64,000 nt of DNA from the NCBI RefSeq assembly GCF_018129085.1, contig NZ_JAAGBB010000005.1, positions 124,001 through 188,000 on the forward strand, given 5' to 3'. This document shows, piece by piece, positions 26,237-34,235 of the stretch (its first letter is position 1; each line of letters starts with the position of its first letter). Made by a program: the position numbers and the translations under genes. Origin of the DNA: Plastoroseomonas hellenica. Lineage in GTDB: Bacteria > Pseudomonadota > Alphaproteobacteria > Acetobacterales > Acetobacteraceae. The notes beneath the pieces are model-generated. The model had not been told where the DNA came from. It did not search any database and saw only the letters and a program-made list of their open reading frames with translations.

Positions 26237-26394
26237 GGCAAAGCGGCAAAGCAGTAAAACCGGGCCTGGCAAAGCAATCCCGGCGGCAAAGCGGCAAAGC
26301 TCGGGAAAATCCTGCAAGATCAATACTGTGCCGCTTTGCCGCCCCGACCCGGCAAAGCGGGCAAAGCCAGCTTTGCCGCTCCGTGCGACAAAGC
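26237..26394. repeat. Cluster of GGCAAAGC octamers
   Basis: Seven exact direct copies (starting 26237, 26245, 26268, 26285, 26293, 26351, 26360) and two inverted copies (26333, 26370), plus a one-mismatch copy at 26387, lie in the 438-base gap 26112-26549. The pair 26360-26377 is a perfect hairpin GGCAAAGC-CA-GCTTTGCC. The rest of the gap holds no gene that I can support. Confidence 0.8.
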
Positions 26395-26549
26395 AACGAC
26401 CGCGTTTGAGGCAGCGGGTATTGCTGCCGGCCGCGTCACGCGCTGCGACCAGAGTCACTTCACAAGCAACCGGTCCGGGAGAATTGCTTGCGGACACTAC
26501 CTTTTGCGCGTATCGCGCGAGTAGCATGCTCGTGGGGAGGGGCAAGGCC

Positions 26550-26897
26550 ATGCCCGAGACGCCGCACTATGCCTATGTGATCCCGTCCATGAAGTTCGGC
26601 TGGGAGCATCTGCCGACGGTGGTCGAGTATCTGAAATCCGTGACCAGCCGGGAAGACGGCGAAGTCCCGCGCGAGTTGCGATCCTTCCACGCCTTCTACG
26701 ACGCCTGCATGGGCCTGGGCCTCGCCAAGGGCTGGAAGGGCACCTTCAGCGCCGGCTACGAGCCGCGCATCGTCATCATCCCGGCCTCCCCGCAGCCGCG
26801 CCTGGCGCTGGCCTGGCGGTCCGGGGAGGCGGACGCGACGATCGTGGCGTCGGAAGTGCCGATGCCCTGGCTGGAAGAGGTGGCCGTCGCGGCCTGA
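26550..26897 (+). CDS. Hypothetical protein, 115 residues
   Basis: The ATG at 26550 follows GGGGAGG and gives MPETPHYAYVIPSMKFGWE. An ATG at 26526 is the alternative start. The protein is soluble and mixed alpha/beta by inspection, with no motif I recognise. It has good codon bias for this genome and no overlapping competitor, so it is probably real. It stands alone between the octamer repeat cluster and the cat-locus LysR gene. Confidence 0.6.
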   Translation: MPETPHYAYVIPSMKFGWEHLPTVVEYLKSVTSREDGEVPRELRSFHAFYDACMGLGLAKGWKGTFSAGYEPRIVIIPASPQPRLALAWRSGEADATIVASEVPMPWLEEVAVAA

Positions 26898-26916
26898 GCC
26901 GCCCGCTTAAACCCCT

Positions 26917-27774
26917 TCAGCCCGTGGCCAGGCGCTGTCGCACCAGCGCCGAGAAGGCCCGGGCCGCCGCGGTCTGGTAGCGGCTGACGCACCACAGCAG
27001 GGCGGCGCTGCGCAACGGCGGCGGGTCGGCGATCGCGCGGCAATCGAGGCCCGGCCCGGTCACCGAGCGGGCCGAGAGGATGGTGCCCACCGCATCGCTG
27101 CGCACCAGCGCCAGGATCGCCCCGATCGCATCCACCTCCGCCGCCACGAGAGGCGTCCAGAGGCCGGCCAGCGCCGCGTCGATCATCCGGCGGGTGGCGA
27201 AGCGCGCCGGCAGCAGCGCCAGCGGGATGGTCTCCGGCGCCGCACCCGCCCAGCGGCCGCCGCGCGCCACCACCAGCACCAGCGCCTCGTCGAAGAGCCG
27301 GGCGCAGCCGAGGCCGGGACGGGTCGCGGGGGCGAAGGCGAGGCCGAGGTCGAGCTCGCCGTCCAGCAGCGCGGCCTCGATCGCGCTCGCCACCATCTCC
27401 CGCACCTCGATGCGGATGCCGGGATGCCCACCCAGGAATTCGGCGACCAGCCCCGGCATCAGGTTGGCGTTGAAGGAATGGATCACCCCGAGCCGCAGGG
27501 TGCCGCGCTCCGCACGCTCCTGCTCGGCGATGGCGGCGCGGGCGGCGGCGGTCTCATTGGCGATGCGGGTGGCGAAGCCGCGCAGCAGGCGGCCGGTCTC
27601 GGTCAGCCGCAGCCCGCGGCCCAGCCGGTCGAACAGCGTGGTGCCGAGACTGCGCTCCAGCGCCGCCAGGTGATGCGACAGCGTCGCCGGCGCCAAGCCG
27701 GCGCGGGCGGCGGCGCGGCCGAGATGCTCGGTCTCGGCGAGCGCCAGGAAGGCATGAAGCTGATGGCTGTCCAT
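26917..27774 (-). CDS. LysR-family regulator of the cat operon (proposed)
   Basis: 285 residues. HTH: HQLHAFLALAETEHLGRAAA, then RAGLAPATLSHHLAALERSL. The effector-binding domain begins at about residue 90. It is transcribed divergently from catB with a 73-base gap, the standard layout for CatR/CatM regulators that respond to cis,cis-muconate. It is somewhat shorter than CatR (about 290-300). Identification as the cat regulator rests on position. Confidence 0.85.
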   Translation of the reverse strand: MDSHQLHAFLALAETEHLGRAAARAGLAPATLSHHLAALERSLGTTLFDRLGRGLRLTETGRLLRGFATRIANETAAARAAIAEQERAERGTLRLGVIHSFNANLMPGLVAEFLGGHPGIRIEVREMVASAIEAALLDGELDLGLAFAPATRPGLGCARLFDEALVLVVARGGRWAGAAPETIPLALLPARFATRRMIDAALAGLWTPLVAAEVDAIGAILALVRSDAVGTILSARSVTGPGLDCRAIADPPPLRSAALLWCVSRYQTAAARAFSALVRQRLATG

Positions 27775-27788
27775 TCGATCGGATCGAA
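27774..27788. promoter_or_regulatory. LysR-type operator at the lysR-catB promoter
   Basis: A perfect 15-base palindrome, TTCGATC-G-GATCGAA, abuts the lysR start codon and contains T-N11-A. It is well placed for autorepression and control of catB. Confidence 0.55.
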
Positions 27789-27847
27789 GGCTGCATTCGA
27801 AATGCCAGTATTGATCGAAAGCAGCTCGGGCGCCAGCTTCCGCGGCC

Positions 27848-29023
27848 ATGCCCGAGCACGCCCATGACCAGGCCAGCCTCCCGCGCCTGCCGATCGAGAG
27901 GATCGAGGCCATCCCGGCCCGCATCCCGACCATCCGTCCGCACCACCTGGCCTTCGCGACGGTCGCGGCGATGGATGTGGTGATCGTCAAGGTCACCGCC
28001 GGCGGCGTGGTGGGCTTCGGCGAGGCGGCCACCATCGGCGGGCCGCGCTGGGGCGAGGAAAGCCCCGAAGGCATCGCGGCCATCGTCACGCAATACCTGG
28101 CCGAGCCGATGCTGGGCCAGGACGCGGCGCAATTGAACGCCGCCGAGGCGCGGATCGGCCGCGCCGTGCGCGGCAATGCCTTCGCCAAATCCGCCCTCTC
28201 GATGGCGCTGCACGATGCCGTGGCCCGGGCCCGCGGATTGAGCCTGGCGGCGCTGCTCGGCGGGGCGCAGGCCGAAAGCCTGCCGATCGCCTGGACGCTC
28301 GCGAGCGGCGACACCGGCCGCGACATCGAGGAAGGCGAGGCGATGCTCGCCGCCCGCCGGCACCGCGACTTCAAGGTGAAGATCGGCGCCCATGCGCCGG
28401 AGGACGACATCGCCCATGTCGCGGCGCTCGCGCGCGCCTTCGCCGGCCGCGCCACGCTGCGCGTCGACGTCAACCAGGCCTGGGACGAGGCGACGGCGGC
28501 GCGCGCCCTGCCGGCGCTCGCCGAGGCCGGAGTGGCGATGGCGGAGCAGCCGGTGGCGGGCTGGAATCTGGCCGCCATGGCGCGGCTGCAGCGCGCCAAT
28601 CCGCGCCTCTCGATCATGGGCGACGAGGGCATCGCGACCCCGCAGGACGCGCTGCGCCATGCGATGGAGGGGGCTTGCATGGCCATGGCGCTGAAGCCCG
28701 CCAAGCATGGCGGCGTCGCCGGCACCCGCGCGGTGGCGGCGATCGCGCGCGCCGCCGGCCTCGGCCTCTATGGCGGCACCATGCTGGAAGGGACGATCGG
28801 CACGCTCGGCGCCCTGCAGCTCTACGCCACGCTCGGCGATTTCGCCTGGGGCACCGAGCTGTTCGGCCCGCTGCTGCTGCGCGACAGCCTGGCGACCGCG
28901 GCGCCGGAGTATCGCGACTTCGCCATCCACCTGCCGCGCGGCCCCGGCATCGGCACCGATCTCGATGCCGACAAGCTCGCGCATTACCGCACCGACCGGC
29001 CGCGGACGCTGCACACAGTGTGA
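27848..29023 (+). CDS. catB: Muconate cycloisomerase
   Basis: 391 residues of the enolase superfamily. The catalytic KxK is FKVKIG (Lys176, Lys178). Metal ligands are Asp207 (RVDVNQ), Glu233 (AEQP) and Asp259 (MGDEG), and the second-face Lys is in MALKPAKHGG. It converts cis,cis-muconate to muconolactone in the catechol branch of the beta-ketoadipate pathway. It is followed by catC and a Bug receptor gene and faces a divergent LysR gene. A chloromuconate or related cycloisomerase cannot be excluded, but the catC neighbour favours muconate. Confidence 0.88.
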   Translation: MPEHAHDQASLPRLPIERIEAIPARIPTIRPHHLAFATVAAMDVVIVKVTAGGVVGFGEAATIGGPRWGEESPEGIAAIVTQYLAEPMLGQDAAQLNAAEARIGRAVRGNAFAKSALSMALHDAVARARGLSLAALLGGAQAESLPIAWTLASGDTGRDIEEGEAMLAARRHRDFKVKIGAHAPEDDIAHVAALARAFAGRATLRVDVNQAWDEATAARALPALAEAGVAMAEQPVAGWNLAAMARLQRANPRLSIMGDEGIATPQDALRHAMEGACMAMALKPAKHGGVAGTRAVAAIARAAGLGLYGGTMLEGTIGTLGALQLYATLGDFAWGTELFGPLLLRDSLATAAPEYRDFAIHLPRGPGIGTDLDADKLAHYRTDRPRTLHTV

Positions 29024-29061
29024 ACCCGCGCCATCCGATTGCCCGGAGGAGACCAGAAGAA

Positions 29062-29337
29062 ATGCTGTTTCACGTCGCCATGGAGGTCCGCCTGCCGCCG
29101 GACATGCCGGCCGCCAAGGCCGATGACCTGAAGGCTCGCGAGCGCGACCTGGCGCAGGCACTGCAACGGCAGGGCAAGTGGCCGCATCTGTGGCGGGTCG
29201 CGGGGCGCTACGCCAATATCTCGGTCTTCGACGTGGCGGATGCGGATGAGCTCCATGCGCTGCTCTCCAGCCTGCCGCTGTTTCCCTACATGGACATCCG
29301 GGTGACGGCGCTGGCGCGTCATCCCTCGGCGATCTGA
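29062..29337 (+). CDS. catC: Muconolactone delta-isomerase
   Basis: 91 residues, close to the usual 92-96. The start LFHVAMEVRLPPDMP and the middle QGKWPHLWRVAGRYANISVFD are highly characteristic of the family, as is the LFPYMDIRVTALARHPSAI C-terminus (read here in parts). It moves the double bond of muconolactone to give beta-ketoadipate enol-lactone. The gene sits inside a longer frame, but the ATG at 29062 follows AGAAGAA. Its TGA overlaps the next ATG by one base (TGATG). Confidence 0.92.
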   Translation: MLFHVAMEVRLPPDMPAAKADDLKARERDLAQALQRQGKWPHLWRVAGRYANISVFDVADADELHALLSSLPLFPYMDIRVTALARHPSAI

Positions 29338-30305
29338 TGCGCCGCCGCACCCTGCTGTCCGGCCTTGCCGCAGCGCCGCTCGCCGCACCCGCGATCCGCC
29401 CCGCGCTGGCGCAGGCCTGGCCCGAACGCCCGCTGCGCGTGATCGTCCCGTTCCCGCCCGGCGGCGCCATCGATGCGATGATCCGTCTGCTGGCGCCCGA
29501 TCTCGGCGCGGCGCTGGGCCAGCCGCTGGCGGTCGAGAACCGCGCCGGCGCCGGCGGCACCATCGGCACCGAAGCCGCGGCCCGGTCGGGCGACCAGCAC
29601 ACGCTGCTGATGGTCTCCATGGCGCATGCGGTGAACCCGGCGCTCTATCCGCGCCTGCCCTATGACGCCGCGGACCTGGTGGCGGTCGCGCCGGTCGCGG
29701 TGGTGCCGAACCTGCTGGTGGTGCCGGCGGCATCGCCGATCCGCGACACCGCCGGGCTGATCGCCGCGGCCCGGCGCACGCCCGGCGGGATCACCTATGC
29801 CTCGGCCGGCAACGGCACCTCGATCCACCTCGCGGGTGCGCTCTTCGCCGCGATGGCCGGGGTCGACATGACCCATGTGCCCTATCGCGGCTCCGGCCCC
29901 GCCATCGCGGACCTGCTGGCCGGGCGGGTGGACTGCATGTTCGACAGCGTCACGTCAGCCGCGCCGCATGTCGCGGGTGGCAGGCTCCGGGCGCTGGCGG
30001 CGACCACCGCAGAGCGCGCCGAGGCCTTGCCCGCCCTGCCGACGGTGGGGGAGGCGGGGCTGCCCGGCTATGCCGTCGATCCCTGGTTCGCGATGCTGGC
30101 CCCGCGCGACCTGCCGGCGCCGGCGCGGCAGCGGATGGAAGCGGCGGTGCTCGGCGCACTCCGCGACGGCGGGATCCGCGAGAAGCTGGCGGGGATCGGC
30201 GCGCAGCCGATGCCGGGCGATGCCGCCAGCCTGCAGGGGCTGATCGCGGCGGAGACCCGGAAATGGGCGGAGGTGGTGCAGAGAGCCGGCATCCGCGCGG
30301 ATTGA
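29337..30305 (+). CDS. Bug-family solute-binding receptor in the cat operon
   Basis: 322 residues. A twin-arginine-like signal (MRRRTLLSGLAAAPLAAPAI) is followed by WPERPLRVIVPFPPGGAIDA, the Bug N-terminal ligand loop, and later THVPYRGSGPAIADLLAGRV. It is a periplasmic binding protein for an organic acid. The 1-base TGATG overlap with catC indicates one operon, so an aromatic-derived acid such as muconate or benzoate is a reasonable guess for the ligand. No TctAB genes are adjacent. Confidence 0.9.
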   Translation: MRRRTLLSGLAAAPLAAPAIRPALAQAWPERPLRVIVPFPPGGAIDAMIRLLAPDLGAALGQPLAVENRAGAGGTIGTEAAARSGDQHTLLMVSMAHAVNPALYPRLPYDAADLVAVAPVAVVPNLLVVPAASPIRDTAGLIAAARRTPGGITYASAGNGTSIHLAGALFAAMAGVDMTHVPYRGSGPAIADLLAGRVDCMFDSVTSAAPHVAGGRLRALAATTAERAEALPALPTVGEAGLPGYAVDPWFAMLAPRDLPAPARQRMEAAVLGALRDGGIREKLAGIGAQPMPGDAASLQGLIAAETRKWAEVVQRAGIRAD

Positions 30306-30381
30306 GGGTCGGCTCCGGCGACACTCGGGCCGATATGCCCCATGCTCCGGCGCCGCAGGGCATCCGCGGCCAGAGGATGGG

Positions 30382-30855
30382 ATGACGGTCGACGGGGATG
30401 TGGTGCTGCGGCCGGCGCGGGCAGGTGACGGCGGGACGGTGTTCGAGGTGACGCGGCAATCCATCCGCGCCCTCGCGAAGGGCCATTATTCCGAGGCGCA
30501 GCTCGCGGGATGGATGGGCGATCGCACCCCGGCCTATTACGAGGACCTCATCGCCCAGGGGCGCATGGTCGTCGCCGAACGCGATGGCGGCATCGTCGGC
30601 TTCGTCGATGCCGAGGCCGGGGAGGTGACGCGGCTCTTCCTGCTGGCCGAGGCCGCGGGCACGGGGCTCGGCCGGCGGCTGCTCGAGATCGGGATCGCGG
30701 CCGCGCGCGCGGGCCATGCGGGACCGATCCGGCTCGAGGCCACGATCAACGCGGAAGGCTTCTACCGGCGGCACGGCTTCCGCACGACGGGACGCGGGGT
30801 CTTCTCGCATGGCCTCGGCGGCGACCCGATCGAGGTCGTGCACATGGAGCTGTGA
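30382..30855 (+). CDS. GNAT-family N-acetyltransferase
   Basis: 157 residues. The acetyl-CoA loop is AAGTGLGRRLLEIGI at about 92-106. The C-terminal EGFYRRHGFRTTGRGVFSH is typical of the family, and the N-terminal RPARAGDGGTVFEV is the usual first strand and helix. Substrate unknown. It lies 76 bases after the cat operon and may or may not share its transcript. Confidence 0.85.
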   Translation: MTVDGDVVLRPARAGDGGTVFEVTRQSIRALAKGHYSEAQLAGWMGDRTPAYYEDLIAQGRMVVAERDGGIVGFVDAEAGEVTRLFLLAEAAGTGLGRRLLEIGIAAARAGHAGPIRLEATINAEGFYRRHGFRTTGRGVFSHGLGGDPIEVVHMEL

Positions 30856-30938
30856 GACGATCTCTGACATTGCACCGAGGGCAATGATCCCGTTGCGCCG
30901 CTCCCGGCCGCCCCGCATCGTCGCGCTGGAACGATAGG

Positions 30939-31589
30939 ATGCGTGCCCGCATGATCTCCTGGAGCGATGTCGCCGCCTTCGCGCTGGTCGCGCTGACGAT
31001 GGTCATGACGCCCGGCCCGAACATGATCTACCTGATCGGCCGATCGGTGACGCAGGGGCGGATCGCGGGCTTCATCTCGCTCCTCGGCGTCATCGCGGGC
31101 TTCGTCGTCTACATGGTCGCCGCGGCGCTCGGGGTCACCGCCATCCTGTTCGCGGTGCCGCTCGCCTATGAGGCGCTGCAATGGGCGGGTGCCGCCTATC
31201 TCCTCTACCTCGCCTGGAACGCGGTGAAGCCGGGCGCGCGATCGGTGCTGGAGGCGCGCAGCGACCTGCCGGTGGATCCGCCGGCGCGGCTCTTCGCCAT
31301 GGGCTTCCTGACCAATCTGCTCAACCCGAAGATCGCGGTGCTCTACCTCTCGCTGCTGCCGCAATTCATCGATCCCGCGCGCGGCTCGGTGCTGATGCAG
31401 GGCATCACGCTCGGGGCGGTGCAGATCGCGGTGAGCTTCGCGGTGAACGCGTCGATCGTCATCGCCGCCGGCGGCCTGGCGGCCTGGTTCGCGAGGCGGC
31501 CGCGCTGGATCGCGGCGCAGCGCTGGACCATGGCGAGCGTGCTGACCGGCCTCGCCTTCAGCCTGGCGCTGCAGCGCCGGAGCGTCTGA
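30939..31589 (+). CDS. LysE/RhtB-family amino-acid exporter
   Basis: 216 residues with about six membrane helices. The diagnostic TPGPNMIYLIGRSVTQGRIAG motif is near the N-terminus, and FLTNLLNPKIAVLYLSLLPQF is in the middle; both are LysE-family signatures. It exports amino acids or related metabolites across the inner membrane. An in-frame ATG at 30951 is an equally plausible start. Confidence 0.9.
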   Translation: MRARMISWSDVAAFALVALTMVMTPGPNMIYLIGRSVTQGRIAGFISLLGVIAGFVVYMVAAALGVTAILFAVPLAYEALQWAGAAYLLYLAWNAVKPGARSVLEARSDLPVDPPARLFAMGFLTNLLNPKIAVLYLSLLPQFIDPARGSVLMQGITLGAVQIAVSFAVNASIVIAAGGLAAWFARRPRWIAAQRWTMASVLTGLAFSLALQRRSV

Positions 31590-31624
31590 GGCGCCTCATC
31601 CGCCTATCCGCAATGTGACTTATT

Positions 31625-31643
31625 GCAACTCATTCGCAGTTGC
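31625..31643. promoter_or_regulatory. Fur-like box before the TonB receptor gene
   Basis: Perfect arms GCAACT/AGTTGC surround CATTCGC, and TGCAACT-C-ATTCGCA resembles the 7-1-7 Fur pattern of alphaproteobacteria. It lies about 80 bases upstream of the receptor start, consistent with iron repression. Confidence 0.5.
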
Positions 31644-31720
31644 GTTACCTGCTGCCCCTCGGTGGCGGCGTCGCTGCCGCCGACCGTATCCGCGTCGTCT
31701 TTCGAGAGGGTAGCCGCAGC

Positions 31721-33934
31721 GTGGCCGTCACTTCCTTCCGGGCCGCGACGGCCCTCACGCCTGCCTGGCGCGCCCGCGCCTGGCGGATCCTCGCCCAGAT
31801 GGCGGTGGCCGGCGGGCTGCTGGCGGTCGCGTCCGTCGCATCCGGCCAGGCGCAGACCACGGCGAACGCCGCCGGCGAGGGCGAGGGGGTGACGCTGCCG
31901 CCGATCTCCGTCGAGGGCGCGGCGCTCTCCGGCAGCCTGCCGCCCGCCTATGCCGGCGAGCAGGTCGCGCGCGGCGGCAGGCTCGGGCTGCTCGGCAATA
32001 CCGGCGTCATGGACAGCCCCTTCAGCACCGGCAACTACACGGCGCGGCTGATCGAGGACCGGCAGGCCGCGACCGTCGCCGATGCGCTGATGCTCGATCC
32101 CTCCGTGCGCATCGCCACCAGCGGCGGCGGCCAGCTCGATTCCTTCTTCATTCGCGGCTTCCCGATCGGCGAAGGCAATGTCGGTGAGATCGCCTTCGAC
32201 GGGCAGTACGGCGTTGCGCCCAACTACCGCGTCTTCACCGAATACGTGGAGCGGATCGAGGTGCTGCGCGGCCCGGGCGCGCTGCTCTATGGCATGTCGC
32301 CCAACAGCGGCATCGGCGGCGTGATCAACATCGTGCCGCGGCGCGCCGATGCCGACCTCACCCGCTTCACCCTGAACTACAGCTCCGCCACTCAGCTCGG
32401 CGGCCATCTCGATTTCGCCCGCCGCTTCGGCGATGACCGGCAATGGGGCCTGCGCTTCAACGGCAGCTATCGCCAGGGCAGCACGGACCTCGACCACCAG
32501 TCGCGCGAGGCCGGCGTCGGCGCCCTGTCGCTCGACTATCGCGGCGAGCGCTTCCGCGCCTCGCTCGACCTGCTGCGGCAGGACGAACGCGTCGACGCGC
32601 CGCTCCGCCCTGTCCTGCTCGCGCCCGGCGTGGCGCTGCCCGCGGCGCCCGATGGCCGGCGCAACGTGACCCAGCCCTGGGAATGGACGCGGGTGACGGA
32701 TACCGGCGCGCTGCTGCGCGTCGAATACGACCTGACCGACAGCCTGACCGTCTTCGGCAATCTCGGCGGCGCCCGCACCGAGGTGCGGCGCCTCTTTGGC
32801 CTGCCGACCATCCTCAATGCCCGGGGCGACGTGACCAGCACCCCCGCGAACGCCACCTTCGCGGTCGAGCGCTACAGCTACAATGCCGGGCTGCGCGCCC
32901 GCTTCGAGACCGGCGCCATCCGCCACACCGTCACCCTGCAGGCCGACGCCTATCACGACCTTCTGGAGCGCGGGACCAACAACGGCAGCGCCTATGCCTC
33001 GAACATCTACGCGCCGGTGCTGCGGCCGCGGCAGACCGTCGGCGCGCCCGCCGGCGTGCCCCGGGTCTCCACCAACACGCTGAGCGGCGTCGCCCTCGCC
33101 GACACGCTGTCGATGCTGGATGACCGGGTGCTGCTGACGCTCGGCCTGCGTCATCAGCGCGTCCAGTCGAACAACTACAGCGCCACCACCGGCGGCCGCA
33201 CCTCGGCCTATGACGAGAGCGCGTTGACGCCGCTGGCCGGGCTGGTGGTGCGGCCCTGGGCGGGCGTGTCGCTCTACGCCAATTACATCGAGGGGCTGAG
33301 CCGCGGCGACATCGCGCCGGCGACCGCGGCCAATGCCGGGGAGGTCTTCGCGCCCTATCGCGCCCGGCAATACGAGGTCGGCGTGAAGGTCGATTTCGGC
33401 CGCGCGACCGCGACGCTCAGCGCCTTCCAGATCACCCGCCCGAGCGGCGAGCTGACCGGCAATGTCTATGCGGTCGGCGGCGAGCAGCGCGTCCGCGGGC
33501 TGGAGCTGACCGGCTTCGGTGAGCTGGCGGCGGGGCTCCGCCTGCTCGGCGGCGCGACCCTGCTGGATGGCGAGATCACGCAATCCGCCACAAGGAGCAG
33601 GATCGGCAATACCCCAATCGGGGTGCCGGCCTGGCAGGCCAATCTCGGCCTGGAATGGGACACGCCCTGGGCGCGCGGGCTGACCCTGAACGGCGCCGTC
33701 GTGCTGACCGGCGGGCAATATGCCGATGCCGCCAATGCCGCGCGGCTTCCCGCCTGGACGCGGGTCGATATCGGCGCGCGCTACGCGATGGAGATCGCCG
33801 GCCGCCCCACGACCTTCCGCGCCAGCATCCAGAACCTGCTCGACAACAACTACTGGGCGGGCGTCGCCTCCTTCGGCACCATCGCCGTCGGCGCGCCGCG
33901 CACCTTCCTGTTCTCGGCGACGGTCGACCTCTAG
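31721..33934 (+). CDS. TonB-dependent siderophore receptor
   Basis: 737 residues from a GTG at 31721 preceded by GAGAGGG. A TTG at 31640 would lie inside the Fur-like box and is rejected. The signal peptide runs to about GQAQT (ILAQMAVAGGLLAVASVASG). A plug domain follows with DRQAATVADALMLDPSVRI and the FIRGFP and EVLRGPGALLYG motifs. Then comes a 22-strand barrel of the FhuA/FpvA type, ending in Leu after ATVDL. Several RTGR/NNYW siderophore-receptor motifs (SIQNLLDNNYW) occur near the end. It imports a ferric siderophore with TonB energy. Confidence 0.92.
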   Translation: MAVTSFRAATALTPAWRARAWRILAQMAVAGGLLAVASVASGQAQTTANAAGEGEGVTLPPISVEGAALSGSLPPAYAGEQVARGGRLGLLGNTGVMDSPFSTGNYTARLIEDRQAATVADALMLDPSVRIATSGGGQLDSFFIRGFPIGEGNVGEIAFDGQYGVAPNYRVFTEYVERIEVLRGPGALLYGMSPNSGIGGVINIVPRRADADLTRFTLNYSSATQLGGHLDFARRFGDDRQWGLRFNGSYRQGSTDLDHQSREAGVGALSLDYRGERFRASLDLLRQDERVDAPLRPVLLAPGVALPAAPDGRRNVTQPWEWTRVTDTGALLRVEYDLTDSLTVFGNLGGARTEVRRLFGLPTILNARGDVTSTPANATFAVERYSYNAGLRARFETGAIRHTVTLQADAYHDLLERGTNNGSAYASNIYAPVLRPRQTVGAPAGVPRVSTNTLSGVALADTLSMLDDRVLLTLGLRHQRVQSNNYSATTGGRTSAYDESALTPLAGLVVRPWAGVSLYANYIEGLSRGDIAPATAANAGEVFAPYRARQYEVGVKVDFGRATATLSAFQITRPSGELTGNVYAVGGEQRVRGLELTGFGELAAGLRLLGGATLLDGEITQSATRSRIGNTPIGVPAWQANLGLEWDTPWARGLTLNGAVVLTGGQYADAANAARLPAWTRVDIGARYAMEIAGRPTTFRASIQNLLDNNYWAGVASFGTIAVGAPRTFLFSATVDL

Positions 33935-33985
33935 GGGACAGCCCTATCGAAGACAGCAGCCATGCGTGGTCGGCAGACATCCCGC

Positions 33986-34014
33986 TTGACGATGCATGCA
34001 GGTGGCGACAGTGT
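33986..34014 (+). promoter_or_regulatory. Candidate promoter of the argC leader
   Basis: TTGACG at 33986-33991 and a weak CAGTGT at 34009-34014 are 17 bases apart. Transcription would start close to the leader ATG at 34023. Only the -35 match is strong. Confidence 0.4.
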
Positions 34015-34022
34015 CGAAGGAC

Positions 34023-34136
34023 ATGCTCAGGAACCAGAACCTTTGTGACCGACGCCGACGCCGCTGCACCCAAGCGGCGGCTCTTCGGGCTGCGCGTCGA
34101 TCAGCGTCCGTGTGCGTGGTGACGGCCTCACCGTAG
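34023..34136 (+). CDS. Arginine-rich leader peptide ORF (argC attenuator candidate)
   Basis: A 37-codon ORF, too short for most gene callers, beginning MLRNQNLCDRRRRRC. Codons 10-14 are five Arg codons in a row, and 9 of 37 residues are Arg. It ends 39 bases before a strong intrinsic terminator that itself precedes argC by 26 bases. This is the layout of ribosome-mediated attenuation. A competing 25-codon ORF (GTG 34045 to TGA 34122) overlaps in another frame, so translation of this peptide is not certain. Confidence 0.45.
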   Translation: MLRNQNLCDRRRRRCTQAAALRAARRSASVCVVTASP

Positions 34137-34175
34137 GTCCCACCCGCCGGAGCGGCCCCGGCCCGCGTTCCTGAA

Positions 34176-34209
34176 CCCCCGCAGCCCTCGGCTCCGGGGG
34201 TTTTCTTTT
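34176..34209 (+). terminator. Intrinsic terminator between leader ORF and argC
   Basis: Stem CCCCCG/CGGGGG with an inner AGCC/GGCT and a CTC loop, followed by TTTTCTTTT. CCGGAGC at 34147-34153 can pair with GCTCCGG at 34191-34197 and would disrupt it, a possible antiterminator. It could also simply end the upstream transcript. Confidence 0.8.
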
Positions 34210-34235
34210 GCCCGAACCCCAGAAGGACACCCACC

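Noticed and set aside
26237-26394. CRISPR-like array
   Set aside because: Octamers occur in both directions with irregular gaps and no uniform spacers, and there are no cas genes.
31604-33718. 704-codon minus-strand frame under the TonB receptor
   Set aside because: Low-complexity translation without motifs. The plus-strand receptor has signal peptide, plug and barrel signatures.
34176-34209. Terminator as simply the end of the TonB receptor transcript
   Set aside because: It lies 240 bases past the receptor stop and only 26 bases before the argC start, after an Arg-rich ORF. Attenuation is the better first hypothesis, though the simple role is not excluded.
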